Shown here: piece by piece, positions 45,422 through 55,065 of the stretch
Numbering within the stretch: position 1 is the stretch's first letter
Layout of the letters: every line of letters begins with the position of its first letter
DNA from: Porphyromonas canoris
GTDB lineage: Bacteria; Bacteroidota; Bacteroidia; Bacteroidales; Porphyromonadaceae
Reading direction: 5' to 3'
DNA length: 64,000 nucleotides
NCBI RefSeq assembly: GCF_000769115.1
Contig: NZ_JQZV01000001.1
Coordinates: 62,001 to 126,000 of the forward strand
Position numbers and translations under genes: made by a program
The notes under the pieces: model-generated
What the model was told of the DNA's origin: nothing
The model's input: only the letters and a program-made list of their open reading frames with translations
Database searches by the model: none

Positions 45422-46201
45422 TCACACACTCATACTACGAATAAATTGCCACACAGCAACAAAGGGTAGTATTTCCAAGGCGCAAAGGTACAAAATTAGA
45501 TGTAATGAATAACGAAGATTAAACTCTATTAACTTCCAAGACTTATAAAAGGAGGTTAGTCGGTAAAGAAGAAATAGAGCTAAAAAGAGCCATATAGCAC
45601 TGCTTTTGTTGCTACTCCAGTTCAAGAATAAGGCAAAAGGCAAATATAGAAATGCTCCCCATGTTGTAAACAGAACAAACTCCTGGAACTGCCATAGTCT
45701 CTTTGTCTCTGCTGTCATAAAGATAGCCCCTATAACAGACCTGATAATCCAATGAAAAACTATAAAAATAAGGACAGCCCCTGCGGCTATCAATAAGAAC
45801 CGAGACGTAGAGAAGAAAGGATCGGAAAGATAAGACTCTACGGAGAGAAACAGGACTAAAGAAGCCAGCAGAAAACCTTGCAAGCCCAAAAAGAATTTCA
45901 TCCCAAAGGAGAAGCCATATATATTTTCCCCCAGCGCATCTTGCGGCTTAAGTCTTAAAGCTCCTTTGATACTCCCAAGAGAGTAGTTGGGATGAACCGC
46001 ATACATCACGGCAAAAAGAAGCAACAGAAAGACAAGAGAAAACACAAAAAATGTGCTGTCATATCCGGGAGGTTCAGGAGCCTCTCCTTGAAATTGAATC
46101 GGGAAAGAGGGGAAGTTCACGAAAACGTGCAACGTTTTAATATCAAGAACGCTTAGTCCAGATCTCTTCGTACTTTTCCGGAAGAAGGGCAAGAGCCGCA
46201 T
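45422..46201 (-). CDS. DUF4271 family membrane protein
   Basis: 259 residues with about six hydrophobic helices (for example TFFVFSLVFLLLLFAVMYAV near 50-69). The placement between ybeY and hemD and the overall pattern fit the Bacteroidota DUF4271 family of unknown function. The ATG at 46201 overlaps ybeY by 59 bases; a TTG or GTG near codon 25-28 is a possible later start. Confidence 0.8.
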   Translation of the reverse strand: MRLLPFFRKSTKRSGLSVLDIKTLHVFVNFPSFPIQFQGEAPEPPGYDSTFFVFSLVFLLLLFAVMYAVHPNYSLGSIKGALRLKPQDALGENIYGFSFGMKFFLGLQGFLLASLVLFLSVESYLSDPFFSTSRFLLIAAGAVLIFIVFHWIIRSVIGAIFMTAETKRLWQFQEFVLFTTWGAFLYLPFALFLNWSSNKSSAIWLFLALFLLYRLTSFYKSWKLIEFNLRYSLHLILYLCALEILPFVAVWQFIRSMSV

Positions 46202-46610
46202 CTTCTTCCTGTCTCATAGTTTGTTGTTCTTCCTCTGTGGCATCTCTATACCCACAAAGATGCAAAACGCCATGAATCATTACACGAAGAAGTTCTCGGT
46301 AAGAAGGTTCACCAAAGATTGTGGCATTACTATCAATGGTTTCAAGACTGATGACAATATCAGCAAAAAGAAGATCGTCTACGCAGTTGTCAAATGTCAG
46401 AATATCTGTCTCATAGTCATGGTTGAGACTTTTCTTGTTAAGTCTTCTTATGAAGCGGTCATCACAAAAAACGTAAGTGATCTCCCCGATACGCTTACCT
46501 TTCAACTCCGCAACTTCTCTAATCCAATTTGTAATGACACGACGCCTGAATCCGGGAACTTTTATATTGTCGTTTTCTGTTGTAAATATAATATCTGCAG
46601 ATCTACTCAT
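46143..46610 (-). CDS. ybeY: rRNA maturation endoribonuclease YbeY
   Basis: Zinc endoribonuclease for 16S rRNA 3' maturation and ribosome quality control. 155 residues. The metal motif is MIHGVLHLCGYRDATEEEQ (His 113, His 117), where the usual third His of HGxLHLxGYDH is replaced by an Arg-Asp pair, a change common in Bacteroidota. YETDILTFD near 67 is the second conserved segment. Confidence 0.93.
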   Translation of the reverse strand: MSRSADIIFTTENDNIKVPGFRRRVITNWIREVAELKGKRIGEITYVFCDDRFIRRLNKKSLNHDYETDILTFDNCVDDLLFADIVISLETIDSNATIFGEPSYRELLRVMIHGVLHLCGYRDATEEEQQTMRQEEDAALALLPEKYEEIWTKRS

Positions 46611-46649
46611 GGCTCAATAGGAATTAAAGAATAACAACACCAACCATTA

Positions 46650-46657
46650 CAAAGGTA
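46650..46657 (-). promoter_or_regulatory. -7 box upstream of ybeY
   Basis: The minus strand reads TACCTTTG (46657-46650), matching TAnnTTTG, 40 bases before the ybeY start and just after the previous gene. No TTG at 19-20 bases. Confidence 0.45.
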
Positions 46658-46676
46658 AGAAATCTATCTTATATGC

Positions 46677-47024
46677 TTAGCTTCTAACACCATCCCTAAA
46701 TATGTACCACGCGTGTAGCGCAGAGCCGATACAAAATAAAAGCATCCACAAATTTGAAGCCGTGTAAACAAAGTATGCAGCCACAGCCATTGCAACAGCA
46801 CCTAAGAAACCTATGCGATGTAAGCGCCGTTTTGTCGGAGAGATATCTTTATCTCTCTTAGGAATGGAGAGAAAATAGTACAACAATAGTAATAGCACCC
46901 CAAAAGTGTAAATAAAAAAACCGCTTTGAGATCCAAGAAAAACAAGGAACGTTCCTCCCATTGTAATGAACGTCCCTAAAAGTACGGCGATATAGCCTTT
47001 TGGCATTCTTTTTTCCGCTGACAT
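46677..47024 (-). CDS. small four-helix membrane protein, unknown
   Basis: 115 residues with four hydrophobic stretches (AVLLGTFITMGGTFLVFLG; FFIYTFGVLLLLLYYFL; IGFLGAVAMAVAAYFVYTA; LWMLLFCIGSALHAWYIF) separated by a basic loop PKRDKDISPTKRRLHRI. I do not recognise the family. It is 28 bases after the DivIC/FtsB-like gene and at the end of the dnaX group, so a role at the division site or envelope is possible but unproven. Confidence 0.7.
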   Translation of the reverse strand: MSAEKRMPKGYIAVLLGTFITMGGTFLVFLGSQSGFFIYTFGVLLLLLYYFLSIPKRDKDISPTKRRLHRIGFLGAVAMAVAAYFVYTASNLWMLLFCIGSALHAWYIFRDGVRS

Positions 47025-47052
47025 GAATATCTCTATATATTTATATTGTTAT

Positions 47053-47397
47053 CTATGAGCCTGATAGATTCTTCACTTTCTCTCTATCTATGATGTAAAG
47101 ATCCTCATTGGGGGCTTTCATTAAAAATGTCTCACGAGCAAATCTCTCCAACTCAGACTTATCGAACTGTAGCTCCTCCAACATCTCTTTCTCTGTTGCA
47201 ATCTGCTTTTGCAACTCTGCTTTCTCTCTTTCCAACTCATTGATTTGGTCATAGTACTTCATCTGATTGTACAGATTATCATCGCTCGGCCAAAGCAAGA
47301 ATAGTGCAATCAGTATGGCAAAGAGTCGTCCGGGAGTAATTTTTCCGGAAATCTTCTGAACAATTTTTGTTGCTCGTTGAATATCTATTTCTGGCAT
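47053..47397 (-). CDS. FtsB/DivIC-family septum formation initiator
   Basis: 114 residues: short cytoplasmic end, one membrane helix (GRLFAILIALFLLWP, about 27-41), then a coiled coil (INELEREKAELQKQIATEKE) and the C-terminal segment FARETFLMKAPNEDLYII typical of FtsB/DivIC. Such proteins link FtsQ and FtsL in the divisome. It overlaps the YqiA-like gene by 13 bases. Confidence 0.88.
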   Translation of the reverse strand: MPEIDIQRATKIVQKISGKITPGRLFAILIALFLLWPSDDNLYNQMKYYDQINELEREKAELQKQIATEKEMLEELQFDKSELERFARETFLMKAPNEDLYIIDREKVKNLSGS

Positions 47398-47978
47398 AAT
47401 CTAAAATGTTCAATTTCAGGAATAACATAAGCCTCCACCTCTTCATAAGAAAGCTGATGCATGGCTTCTATGTAAATCTTATTTCTGTAGTACTTATCAA
47501 ACAGATCGTCTTGCTTTATCACTTCATCCTGCAAGGAGAATATTCCTACAGTTGCTTCTACATCCTTTTCAGAAATTCTTTTCCACTGTTCGGATTCAAC
47601 CTCTATGTATGAGAGCAACAAATCTTCTGTTACCTCAAAATCTTTCTCATCCGGGTCAAATCTCTCGTGATAAAATCTCAATCGAAGTCCCTTATAACGC
47701 CCCATCACTTCAGATGTTGTAAACGCCGGATTGATAAGAATCTTCTTCTTTGCCGGAAGTTGATGAGCAAAAAGACCTCCCATTGAACTTCCTATAATCA
47801 CATCCGGTTCTTCTCGATGCACAATGTCCGAAAGAAAACGCAGAGCCTCATGAGCATTAAGAGGGATGTCCGGTGTCAGGATATGATCTTTAGGAAGAAG
47901 ATCTCTCAAGAATCTCCCACGAGAACTCATATAGGAAGAAGTTAAACCGTGCAGATAAAGGATAGTAAGAGTTTTCAT
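47385..47978 (-). CDS. YqiA/YcfP-family alpha/beta hydrolase
   Basis: 197 residues. LYLHGLTSSYMSSRGRFLRD at the N-terminus, nucleophile elbow VIIGSSMGGLFAHQLPAK (Ser near 63), INPAF strand, and a C-terminal His in PEIEHFRL. The family includes the small esterase YqiA. Substrate unknown. Seven bases after dnaX. Confidence 0.85.
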   Translation of the reverse strand: MKTLTILYLHGLTSSYMSSRGRFLRDLLPKDHILTPDIPLNAHEALRFLSDIVHREEPDVIIGSSMGGLFAHQLPAKKKILINPAFTTSEVMGRYKGLRLRFYHERFDPDEKDFEVTEDLLLSYIEVESEQWKRISEKDVEATVGIFSLQDEVIKQDDLFDKYYRNKIYIEAMHQLSYEEVEAYVIPEIEHFRLCQK

Positions 47979-47985
47979 ATACGCC

Positions 47986-49716
47986 CTATCTCACCAATAC
48001 AAGCTTCCACAATTCCTCTATTTCCGAAAAGCGCGAGTCGATATTTCTAAAATATTCCAACTTATCTTCTATCTTCGTCGGAATAGCATCCTTATGACCA
48101 TCCAGTAGCAACGTGGAGAGAGAGAGATAATCATTGGATAGCTCCTCCCGTAAAAATACGAGAAGCTCATCCTTTACTCTTTCTATCTCTATTTTGCTTT
48201 GAAGATTATACGTTGGAGCACAGATGTCTTTAGGAGAGTTTCCAATACCCGGCCTACAATCCATAAGAGTTCTTTTAAGGATTATACGTTCATCCTGCAT
48301 TCCTGCAAACTTCTGCCAAGCCTTAACAAGCTGCTCCTCTGTAAAAGCACTTTCTCTCAGATTCGTTTCGGACCTACTCTCCCGTATCTTCTCGTCATCA
48401 TCATTGGCATGAGAAATAGAGAAACTAAACTTATTCTTATAGGCTTCTTTATTAACCTTTTGCGGAGTAGTTGCAGGAGTATTATATGTAAGAGAAGAAG
48501 TCTCCCTCAATATGGAAGTTGAAGGTGCAGGATTCGGTTCAACATTATTCTTCGGCATATCTCGTCCGGAAGTTTCTCGCTGATCTGTCTGGGGAGGTGT
48601 GTTTGTGGAAGAATTCAGTTCAGAACTATTCTGTGCACACATATTGATAAGAGCAACCTCTGCAGAAAGTCTTTTACTGGATAGCTGTCTATACTTCTCC
48701 TCATAACCAGCAGAGATTTTCAGACAATTCCAAATCATAGCTTTGGAGCAAGTCTGTGCAGCTTTTATATAGCGTCCTCTTACACTATCTATCACTTCAA
48801 GCATAGAAGCCGTTCTGGGATCTTGAGCCAATAATACATTCCGGAAGAATGCTGAAAGTCCGGTCATAACCTGAAGAGGATCAAAACCTTTGACAAGAAC
48901 CTCCTCCAATAAAAGCAGGCATTGATGATAGTCCCCTCTTAAGACATAGGCCAAGAATCTAAAATAAAGAGCCTCATCCAACTTCCTAAGATTTTCCAGA
49001 ACAGATTGGTACGTGATATTTCCTTGTGTAAAGCCCGCTATTTGGTCAAATATGCTAAGAGCATCTCTCATCCCACCATCGGCATGTACGGCTATTGTCT
49101 GTAATGCTTCGGGCTCTGCAGATACTCCCTCTTGTGAGGCGACATAAGCAAGATGGTTAGCAATATCCGGAACAGAAATACGATTAAAGTCAAAAGTCTG
49201 GCAACGCGAAAGTATCGTAGGCAGGACTTTGTGTTTTTCTGTTGTAGCAAGAACAAATATTGCATGAGCCGGTGGCTCCTCCAAGGTCTTAAGAAAAGCA
49301 TTAAATGCCGATGAAGAAAGCATATGCACCTCATCAATGATATAGACCTTATATCTTCCGGTCATGGGGCGGACTTGTACTTGATCTATAAGATTTCGCA
49401 TCTCATCCACAGAGTTATTGGACGCAGCATCCAATTCTATAACGTTGTAAGAACTCTGTTCATTGAACATCTTACAGCTCTCACAAGCATTACAAGCCTC
49501 ACCCTCTGAAGTCCTATTAGTACAGTTTATTGTTTTCGCAAATATCCGAGCACAAGAAGTCTTTCCCACTCCACGAGGACCACAGAATAGATAAGCATGT
49601 GCAAGCTTATCTTCCGTAATGGCATTCTTCAAAGTGGTTGATAAGGCATCCTGTCCTACCACACTTCTAAATGTAGCAGGTCTATATTTTCTTGCCGATA
49701 CAATATACTGACTCAT
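47986..49716 (-). CDS. dnaX: DNA polymerase III subunit gamma/tau
   Basis: Clamp-loader ATPase of the replisome. 576 residues from the ATG at 49716 (MSQYIVSARKYRPATFRSVV). Walker A GPRGVGKTS at about 46-54, zinc module C65, C75, C78 and C81, Walker B with sensor KVYIIDEVHMLSSSAFNAFL, arginine finger region LSRCQTFDFNRI. After domain III (to about 360) comes a variable linker rich in Ser, Asn and Pro, then a tau-specific end. I saw no obvious A-run slip site for a gamma form. Confidence 0.97.
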   Translation of the reverse strand: MSQYIVSARKYRPATFRSVVGQDALSTTLKNAITEDKLAHAYLFCGPRGVGKTSCARIFAKTINCTNRTSEGEACNACESCKMFNEQSSYNVIELDAASNNSVDEMRNLIDQVQVRPMTGRYKVYIIDEVHMLSSSAFNAFLKTLEEPPAHAIFVLATTEKHKVLPTILSRCQTFDFNRISVPDIANHLAYVASQEGVSAEPEALQTIAVHADGGMRDALSIFDQIAGFTQGNITYQSVLENLRKLDEALYFRFLAYVLRGDYHQCLLLLEEVLVKGFDPLQVMTGLSAFFRNVLLAQDPRTASMLEVIDSVRGRYIKAAQTCSKAMIWNCLKISAGYEEKYRQLSSKRLSAEVALINMCAQNSSELNSSTNTPPQTDQRETSGRDMPKNNVEPNPAPSTSILRETSSLTYNTPATTPQKVNKEAYKNKFSFSISHANDDDEKIRESRSETNLRESAFTEEQLVKAWQKFAGMQDERIILKRTLMDCRPGIGNSPKDICAPTYNLQSKIEIERVKDELLVFLREELSNDYLSLSTLLLDGHKDAIPTKIEDKLEYFRNIDSRFSEIEELWKLVLVR

Positions 49717-49761
49717 TGCTTCCGCATATATCATTAGAGGAACGTTAAAACGGATTTCCCC

Positions 49762-50988
49762 TTAAATTCCCTCTGTAAAAATTTTATGCCTTGCGAGCAT
49801 ACAGGCTCCTACGACTCCTGCCATATCTCCGAGTTGTGAATTCCGGAGCGTGGTATCCTGGTTGACCATATTAAGAGAGTACTTCCGAATAGCCGTCCTA
49901 AGCGGCTGTATAATGTAGTCTCCTGTCTTGCAAAGTAGCCCCCCAAGAACTACAACGTTGGGATTAAAGAGATTGATCAATCCGGAAATATGTTTGCCTA
50001 ACTCCTGTCCAATCTCTTCAAGAATCTCTATACAGAGAATATCCTCTTTTATGGTAGCTTCCAAGATTTCTTCGAGCGATACATTTTCTATTGTCTCAGG
50101 AGAATAGTTCTTTTCTGCAAGTAGAATAGAGCTACTTCCATTCTGAATTCTGTTTATAAACTTCCGATGTATGGCACTCCCGGAAGCCTCCGTTTCAAGA
50201 CAACCTTTCTTCCCACAACGACAAATGATTTCATTATCATAGGCGTGTATGTGACCAAACTCTCCGGCAAATCCACTTTTGCCATTATAGGGCTTGCCAT
50301 TAACAATAACTCCGAGACCCAAACCCCAAGCGGCATTTACAAAAAGCATATTGGATTCCATCGGAGCATAATGAGTGATATACTCTCCGTAGGCGCAGGC
50401 TCTTGAGTCATTATCAATATAGGTTTCTATACCGAGATGTTCATTAAAATAGTTCGTCAAAGGTTCATTGAAGAAGTTAAAGTAGCTATAGCTATATCCG
50501 GTCTCCGGATTCACCCGACCAAACATATTGATCTCTACACTAAATATCTTGTCTCGATCCACTGTAGGACGAGCCAAGAAAGTCTTTATCTCCGCAACAA
50601 TATTCTGTAAGCACTCCATCGTATTCTCAAAGCGAAACGGCATTTCCATAGATGTCTCTACAATCTCTCCGGCAAAGTTCATCAAAGCAATGTTGATGGT
50701 ATTGACTCCGAAATCAATCCCCAAAAAATGCGCACAATCCGCATTCACGCCATATAGGAACGGGTGTCTTCCTCCTCCACCAGCTTCAAGTTTTCCACAA
50801 TCCCCAATCCAGCCGGATTTGCAAAGCTCCATAACAATCTTGTTGGTAGTGGGCAGACTCAATCCTAAATTCTTTGCGATACTGGTCAAGGTAGAGTTTC
50901 CTACCCGTAACAGGTATGCCAATATTTCTCTTTTCTGCAAAAGATTCTTTCCACTTGACTGTAAGGAATGTTCTAACTTCTTATTCAT
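49762..50988 (-). CDS. ROK-family transcriptional regulator
   Basis: 408 residues. N-terminal winged helix (about 18-62: REILAYLLRVGNSTLTSIAK, then LPTTNKIVMELCKSGWIG), then an ASKHA kinase-like domain with HFLGIDFGVNTINIALMNF, the zinc motif GHIHAYDNEIICRCGKKGCL near 244-265 and ETEASGSAI. NagC/XylR-type ROK proteins repress sugar genes and sense a sugar or sugar phosphate. No sugar gene is adjacent, so the regulon is unclear. Own -7 box at 51030. Confidence 0.92.
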   Translation of the reverse strand: MNKKLEHSLQSSGKNLLQKREILAYLLRVGNSTLTSIAKNLGLSLPTTNKIVMELCKSGWIGDCGKLEAGGGGRHPFLYGVNADCAHFLGIDFGVNTINIALMNFAGEIVETSMEMPFRFENTMECLQNIVAEIKTFLARPTVDRDKIFSVEINMFGRVNPETGYSYSYFNFFNEPLTNYFNEHLGIETYIDNDSRACAYGEYITHYAPMESNMLFVNAAWGLGLGVIVNGKPYNGKSGFAGEFGHIHAYDNEIICRCGKKGCLETEASGSAIHRKFINRIQNGSSSILLAEKNYSPETIENVSLEEILEATIKEDILCIEILEEIGQELGKHISGLINLFNPNVVVLGGLLCKTGDYIIQPLRTAIRKYSLNMVNQDTTLRNSQLGDMAGVVGACMLARHKIFTEGI

Positions 50989-51029
50989 TGCTGCATTGCG
51001 AGGATTTATCTATTGATGATGCTTCTGTG

Positions 51030-51037
51030 CAAATATA
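51030..51037 (-). promoter_or_regulatory. -7 box of the ROK regulator gene
   Basis: The minus strand reads TATATTTG (then C), matching TAnnTTTG, 41 bases before the start at 50988. No TTG at the usual spacing. Confidence 0.45.
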
Positions 51038-51162
51038 GATAAAACTATTTGTTTAAGAGCCCCTAAAAAGTGACGATTCTCAAATTTTCTACAAGTGGGA
51101 AACAATGGATACAAAAAAGCAATAAAACCCCGGAATCATACGTAAAATCATCACAAAACAGC

Positions 51163-51198
51163 AAAAAAAGCTCTTTCCCACGACATGAAAAGAGCTTT
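51163..51198 (-). terminator. terminator of the dapA transcript
   Basis: AAAGCTCTTTT (51198-51188 read on the minus strand) pairs with AAAGAGCTTT (51176-51167), and a run of T follows. It lies 42 bases after the dapA stop and closes the large exonuclease-to-dapA operon. Confidence 0.85.
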
Positions 51199-51239
51199 AC
51201 ATCACATTTGTTTCAAACAGGATGCCTCGCAACTTGAAG

Positions 51240-52154
51240 CTAAGGATTGTCTATTCTACAATATCCCATCCGGGACAAGAACTGACGAATACGAGAATAA
51301 ACAACCGGAGTACAAGGGACAAGAGGCAAACGAAGGACATTCTCAATAAGATCCATGCAGTGTAAAGCACTCTTGATACCACTTGGGTTCCCTTCCACGA
51401 ACAGGAGTTCATAAAGCTCGACCAACGACCGCTGCACATGAGCAGCTTCGGCAAACTTCCCTTGACGACAGAGAGAAACCAATCCTCCAAACTCTTTCGG
51501 AAGAGCATTCCCAATAACAGATATCACTCCGTCTCCTCCCATAGAGATGTAGCTGAGAGTTGAGCTGTCATCTCCACTAAAAAGAGCAAAATTTGACGGT
51601 CGCTGTTTAAGTATTCTCTCTATCTGGGTAATAGATCCCGAAGCCTCTTTTATTCCAATGACTTTGCCTGGGAATGCTTGTGCGAGTCGTAAGACAGTTT
51701 CCACCTGCATATTGACTCCTGTACGACCGGGGATGTTATACAGAATCACCGGTTTAGAAGATGCTTCTACCACCTCCGAAAAGTGTGCATATAGTCCCTC
51801 TTGAGAAGGTTTGTTATAGTAGGGTGCCACAGAAAGTATTGCAGAAACGCCATCCATAGGGAAGCAACGTATTTTCTTGCAAAGCTCTCTTGTGGCATTT
51901 CCCCCCATACCGACAACGATAGGAACTCGTCCCTCCACTATCTTTTGTACAAATGCAACTATCTTTATTTGCTCTTCTTCTGTAAGAGTGGGTGTCTCAG
52001 CCGTTGTTCCCAACGTCACCAAAAAGTCTACTCCTCCTGCAATCTGAAACTCTATCAATTTCTCAAGAGCTGAATAGTCCACCTCATAGTCAGAAGTAAA
52101 TGGAGTAACAAGAGCCACCCCAAAGCCTCCTAAAGTATTCGTCTTGCAGGTCAT
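51240..52154 (-). CDS. dapA: 4-hydroxy-tetrahydrodipicolinate synthase
   Basis: Condenses pyruvate with aspartate semialdehyde, first step of lysine and diaminopimelate synthesis. 304 residues: GGFGVALVTPFTSDYEVDYS, substrate loop LVTLGTTAETPTLTEEEQ (TTAE in place of the common TTGE), YNIPGRTGVN with the catalytic Tyr, and the Schiff-base Lys in GIKEASGSITQ near 167. 42 bases after ridA. Confidence 0.95.
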   Translation of the reverse strand: MTCKTNTLGGFGVALVTPFTSDYEVDYSALEKLIEFQIAGGVDFLVTLGTTAETPTLTEEEQIKIVAFVQKIVEGRVPIVVGMGGNATRELCKKIRCFPMDGVSAILSVAPYYNKPSQEGLYAHFSEVVEASSKPVILYNIPGRTGVNMQVETVLRLAQAFPGKVIGIKEASGSITQIERILKQRPSNFALFSGDDSSTLSYISMGGDGVISVIGNALPKEFGGLVSLCRQGKFAEAAHVQRSLVELYELLFVEGNPSGIKSALHCMDLIENVLRLPLVPCTPVVYSRIRQFLSRMGYCRIDNP

Positions 52155-52196
52155 AGTAATAATAGAAAAGCTATTTAATAATCAAGATCGCATGAG

Positions 52197-52580
52197 TTAT
52201 GCTTTAACGACGATCACCTCTATTTCTACAAGTCCGTTCTTTGGCAATGTCTTCACTGCCACAGCCGAGCGTGCAGGGTACGGAGCTTGGAAGTACTTGC
52301 CATAGACTTCATTCATCTCAGCGAAATAAGCCATATCGGCAAGAAAAACGGTTGTCTTAACCACATCAGAAAATGTGCAACCCACTTCTGTCAGAAGAGC
52401 TTGAATATTCTTGAATATCTGTTCGCACTGAGCTGTTACATCGGTCTCTGAAACGAAAGCTCCCGTAGCCGGATCAAGACCAAGCTGACCTGAAAAATAA
52501 AATGTCTGTCCGGCTTGAATACCTTGGCTATAAGGACCAATGGCTGCAGGGGCATTGGTGGTGTTGATTACTTTTTTCAT
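52197..52580 (-). CDS. ridA: RidA-family enamine/imine deaminase
   Basis: Hydrolyses reactive 2-aminoacrylate made by PLP enzymes. 127 residues. APAAIGPYSQGIQAG near 11-25, then LTEVGCTFSDVVKTTVFLAD and PYPARSAVAVKTLPKNGLVE, where the Arg binds the substrate carboxylate and the late Glu completes the site. Between rlmB and dapA in one operon. Confidence 0.95.
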   Translation of the reverse strand: MKKVINTTNAPAAIGPYSQGIQAGQTFYFSGQLGLDPATGAFVSETDVTAQCEQIFKNIQALLTEVGCTFSDVVKTTVFLADMAYFAEMNEVYGKYFQAPYPARSAVAVKTLPKNGLVEIEVIVVKA

Positions 52581-52627
52581 CTTAATTCTGTTATGTATTA
52601 GGTTAGATTATAAATATTGTCTTGTTT

Positions 52628-53383
52628 TTATCGCTGCTTCACTGCCTCATACATTATAATACCGCCCGCAACGGAAACATTGAGAGAACCGATCTCTCCT
52701 AATAGAGGAATGGAAACCAATTCATCTGCCAATTCCATCGTCAAAGGAGAAAGCCCTGTATCTTCTGCTCCCAAAACCAAAGCAAGAGGACCGGTGTAGT
52801 TACCCTTTGTATAGGTAAGATCACTCTTCTCGGTGGCTCCAATGATGCGCACACCACTATCTTTCAAATAGTGAAGAATATCTCCCATGGTTCGTTCTCG
52901 ACAAACGGCTATACGACTAAGAGCTCCGGCAGAAGTCTTTATGGCATCTCCATTTACAGAGACGGCATTCTGCTCCGCTATCACAATAGCATCTACCGCA
53001 GCACACTCGCAAGTCCGGGCAATTGCACCAAAGTTCCGAACATCCGTTATTCCGTCCAAAACTACAATAAAAGGATCCAATCCCTCTTCATAAAGGACCG
53101 GAATCACTTCGTGCAAACGATAATATGTTGTAGAGGCCTTAAATGCTATAACCCCTTGGTGATTTTTACGAGTAAGACGATCGAGCTTCTCAACCGGCAC
53201 TTTCCGTATAGGAATACTGCGCTCACCGACTGCTGTAAGAAGAGTTTGCATCAGATCACTTCTACTCTCTCTACGTACAAATATCTTATCCAACTCCTGC
53301 CCGGCTTCAAGAGCCTCTATCACGGCACGAAGTCCAAATATCATTTCGCTATCTTTTACTGCCATACGAATCTGTTTTATCAT
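52628..53383 (-). CDS. rlmB: 23S rRNA 2'-O-methyltransferase, TrmH/RlmB family
   Basis: SPOUT methyltransferase. 251 residues: N-terminal substrate domain (MIFGLRAVIEALEAGQELDK), then the trefoil-knot motifs VLDGITDVRNFGAIARTCEC, LGAEDTGLSPLT and GEIGSLNVSVAGGIIMYEAV. Best fits RlmB, which methylates G2251 of 23S rRNA; other TrmH members target tRNA. Starts within the recN stop (ATGA overlap). Confidence 0.9.
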   Translation of the reverse strand: MIKQIRMAVKDSEMIFGLRAVIEALEAGQELDKIFVRRESRSDLMQTLLTAVGERSIPIRKVPVEKLDRLTRKNHQGVIAFKASTTYYRLHEVIPVLYEEGLDPFIVVLDGITDVRNFGAIARTCECAAVDAIVIAEQNAVSVNGDAIKTSAGALSRIAVCRERTMGDILHYLKDSGVRIIGATEKSDLTYTKGNYTGPLALVLGAEDTGLSPLTMELADELVSIPLLGEIGSLNVSVAGGIIMYEAVKQR

Positions 53384-55056
53384 TTATACTGTTTGAGAAG
53401 CACCTTTGCATTATGGATAGCTTCGTCCGTCAGGACACTTCCACTAAGCATTGAAGCGATCTCTTTTTCTCTCTCTTCGTAGGAGAGATGATCTATATGA
53501 GTATTATACTCTCCTTGTTCATCTTGCCTCTTAAATACTCGAAGCTGCTCTTGTGCCAATGCCGCAATCTGAGGCAAATGTGTTATGGTAACGACCTGTA
53601 CTCGATGCCCCAGGTCCTTCATCATCAAACCCATTCTTTCCGCGATCTGCCCACTGACTCCGGTATCAATCTCATCGAATATGATTGTAGGAAGAGTGGA
53701 GTGTAGTGCTATTATGGCTTTCAGAGCAAGCATAAAGCGAGAAATCTCTCCGCCGGAAGCTATTTCATTGATCGGACGAAGCTCGGAACGATTATTTGCA
53801 GAAAATAAAAAGCGAACCTTGTCCATCCCATTTTCAGAGAGACTACCCTCTTCCCAATCCACCTCTATCCGGAATAATGCTCCTGCAACACCAAGTTGTT
53901 TAAGCTCTCTTTCAAGAGGTTCGGAGAGACTTTTTGCCGCCTCTACTCTGGACAGATGAAGCTCTCTTGCAGTAGCCAATACCTCGGCATAAGCTACATT
54001 CACAGCCTGAGCCATATCTTCAAGTTCACTTGAGCCGTTTTCTATCGCACTGAGAGACTTCCTGTAACTCTCTTGCAGTTCAAGCAACTCTTTTGTATTC
54101 TCTTTCTTATGCTTGTGAAGGAGTGTCTGTATGACATCCATCCGTTGAGTCAGCTCTTCAACCTGAGCAGGATTCGCACTAAAAGCATCCATCTTTTGGG
54201 CACACTCTCTGGACAACTCCTTCAATTCTATCTTGACACTCTCCAATCGCTCTGCATACCCCTCTGCATCTGTCCAGTAAGAGAGAACACCCTGCATAGC
54301 TTTGGCAGCATCCTCTATCTGAGAAAGAGCAGAAGGGACTTCGTCTGCATCGGATAGATATGCAACCTTTCCGATTGCTTCCGTTATCTCCTGTGAGTGC
54401 TGCGCCTGCGACAGTATGCTCTGAATCTGCTCCTCTTCCAGCGGTTTAAGGGAAGCCTCGGCAAGTTGGCGATACTGATACTCTATGTACTCACGTTCGC
54501 TACTTTGCCTTTGCAACTCTTGCGTTCTTCTCTCCAAAGCTTTTTTTAGAGATTTGTAGAGTTGGAGCTGTTCCCTGTAACGAGAAAGTATCTCTCTGTT
54601 TTGCCCGACAACATCAAGCACGGAGATCTGAAAGGAAGACTCTCCTATCAGCATATTGTTGTGCTGAGAATGGATATCTATCAATCGCTCTCCGAGAGTT
54701 CTCATCTGTTGAGCGGTTACCGGGGTATCATTTATGAAAGCCCTGCTCTTACCGGAAGCCAAGATCTCTCGACGGAAAGTGCAGGTATCGTCCTCTGCAT
54801 CCAAATCTTCCTTATTCAATATCTCCTTGATATCGGAAAGGAATGAAATATCAAACGTTGCTTCGACAACACTTTTTGTCTCTCCTTCTCGAATGGTCTT
54901 AACATCTGCCCGACCTCCAAGTATCAAGGCGATAGCTCCCAAAAGAACAGATTTTCCGGCTCCGGTTTCCCCTGTGATGGAGGTCATTCCGGAAGTAAAA
55001 TCAATCCTTGTTTCCTTAATGAGAATAAAGTTCTTAATGTAGAGAGACGTTATCAT
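53380..55056 (-). CDS. recN: DNA repair protein RecN
   Basis: SMC-like ATPase for double-strand break repair. 558 residues: Walker A ITGETGAGKSVLLGAIALIL at about 27-46, two coiled-coil arms (about 155-370), ABC signature EIASGGEISRFMLALKAI and Walker B PTIIFDEIDTGVSGQIAERM. Nine bases after the PorD-like gene. Confidence 0.97.
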   Translation of the reverse strand: MITSLYIKNFILIKETRIDFTSGMTSITGETGAGKSVLLGAIALILGGRADVKTIREGETKSVVEATFDISFLSDIKEILNKEDLDAEDDTCTFRREILASGKSRAFINDTPVTAQQMRTLGERLIDIHSQHNNMLIGESSFQISVLDVVGQNREILSRYREQLQLYKSLKKALERRTQELQRQSSEREYIEYQYRQLAEASLKPLEEEQIQSILSQAQHSQEITEAIGKVAYLSDADEVPSALSQIEDAAKAMQGVLSYWTDAEGYAERLESVKIELKELSRECAQKMDAFSANPAQVEELTQRMDVIQTLLHKHKKENTKELLELQESYRKSLSAIENGSSELEDMAQAVNVAYAEVLATARELHLSRVEAAKSLSEPLERELKQLGVAGALFRIEVDWEEGSLSENGMDKVRFLFSANNRSELRPINEIASGGEISRFMLALKAIIALHSTLPTIIFDEIDTGVSGQIAERMGLMMKDLGHRVQVVTITHLPQIAALAQEQLRVFKRQDEQGEYNTHIDHLSYEEREKEIASMLSGSVLTDEAIHNAKVLLKQYK

Positions 55057-55065
55057 AATACTTGT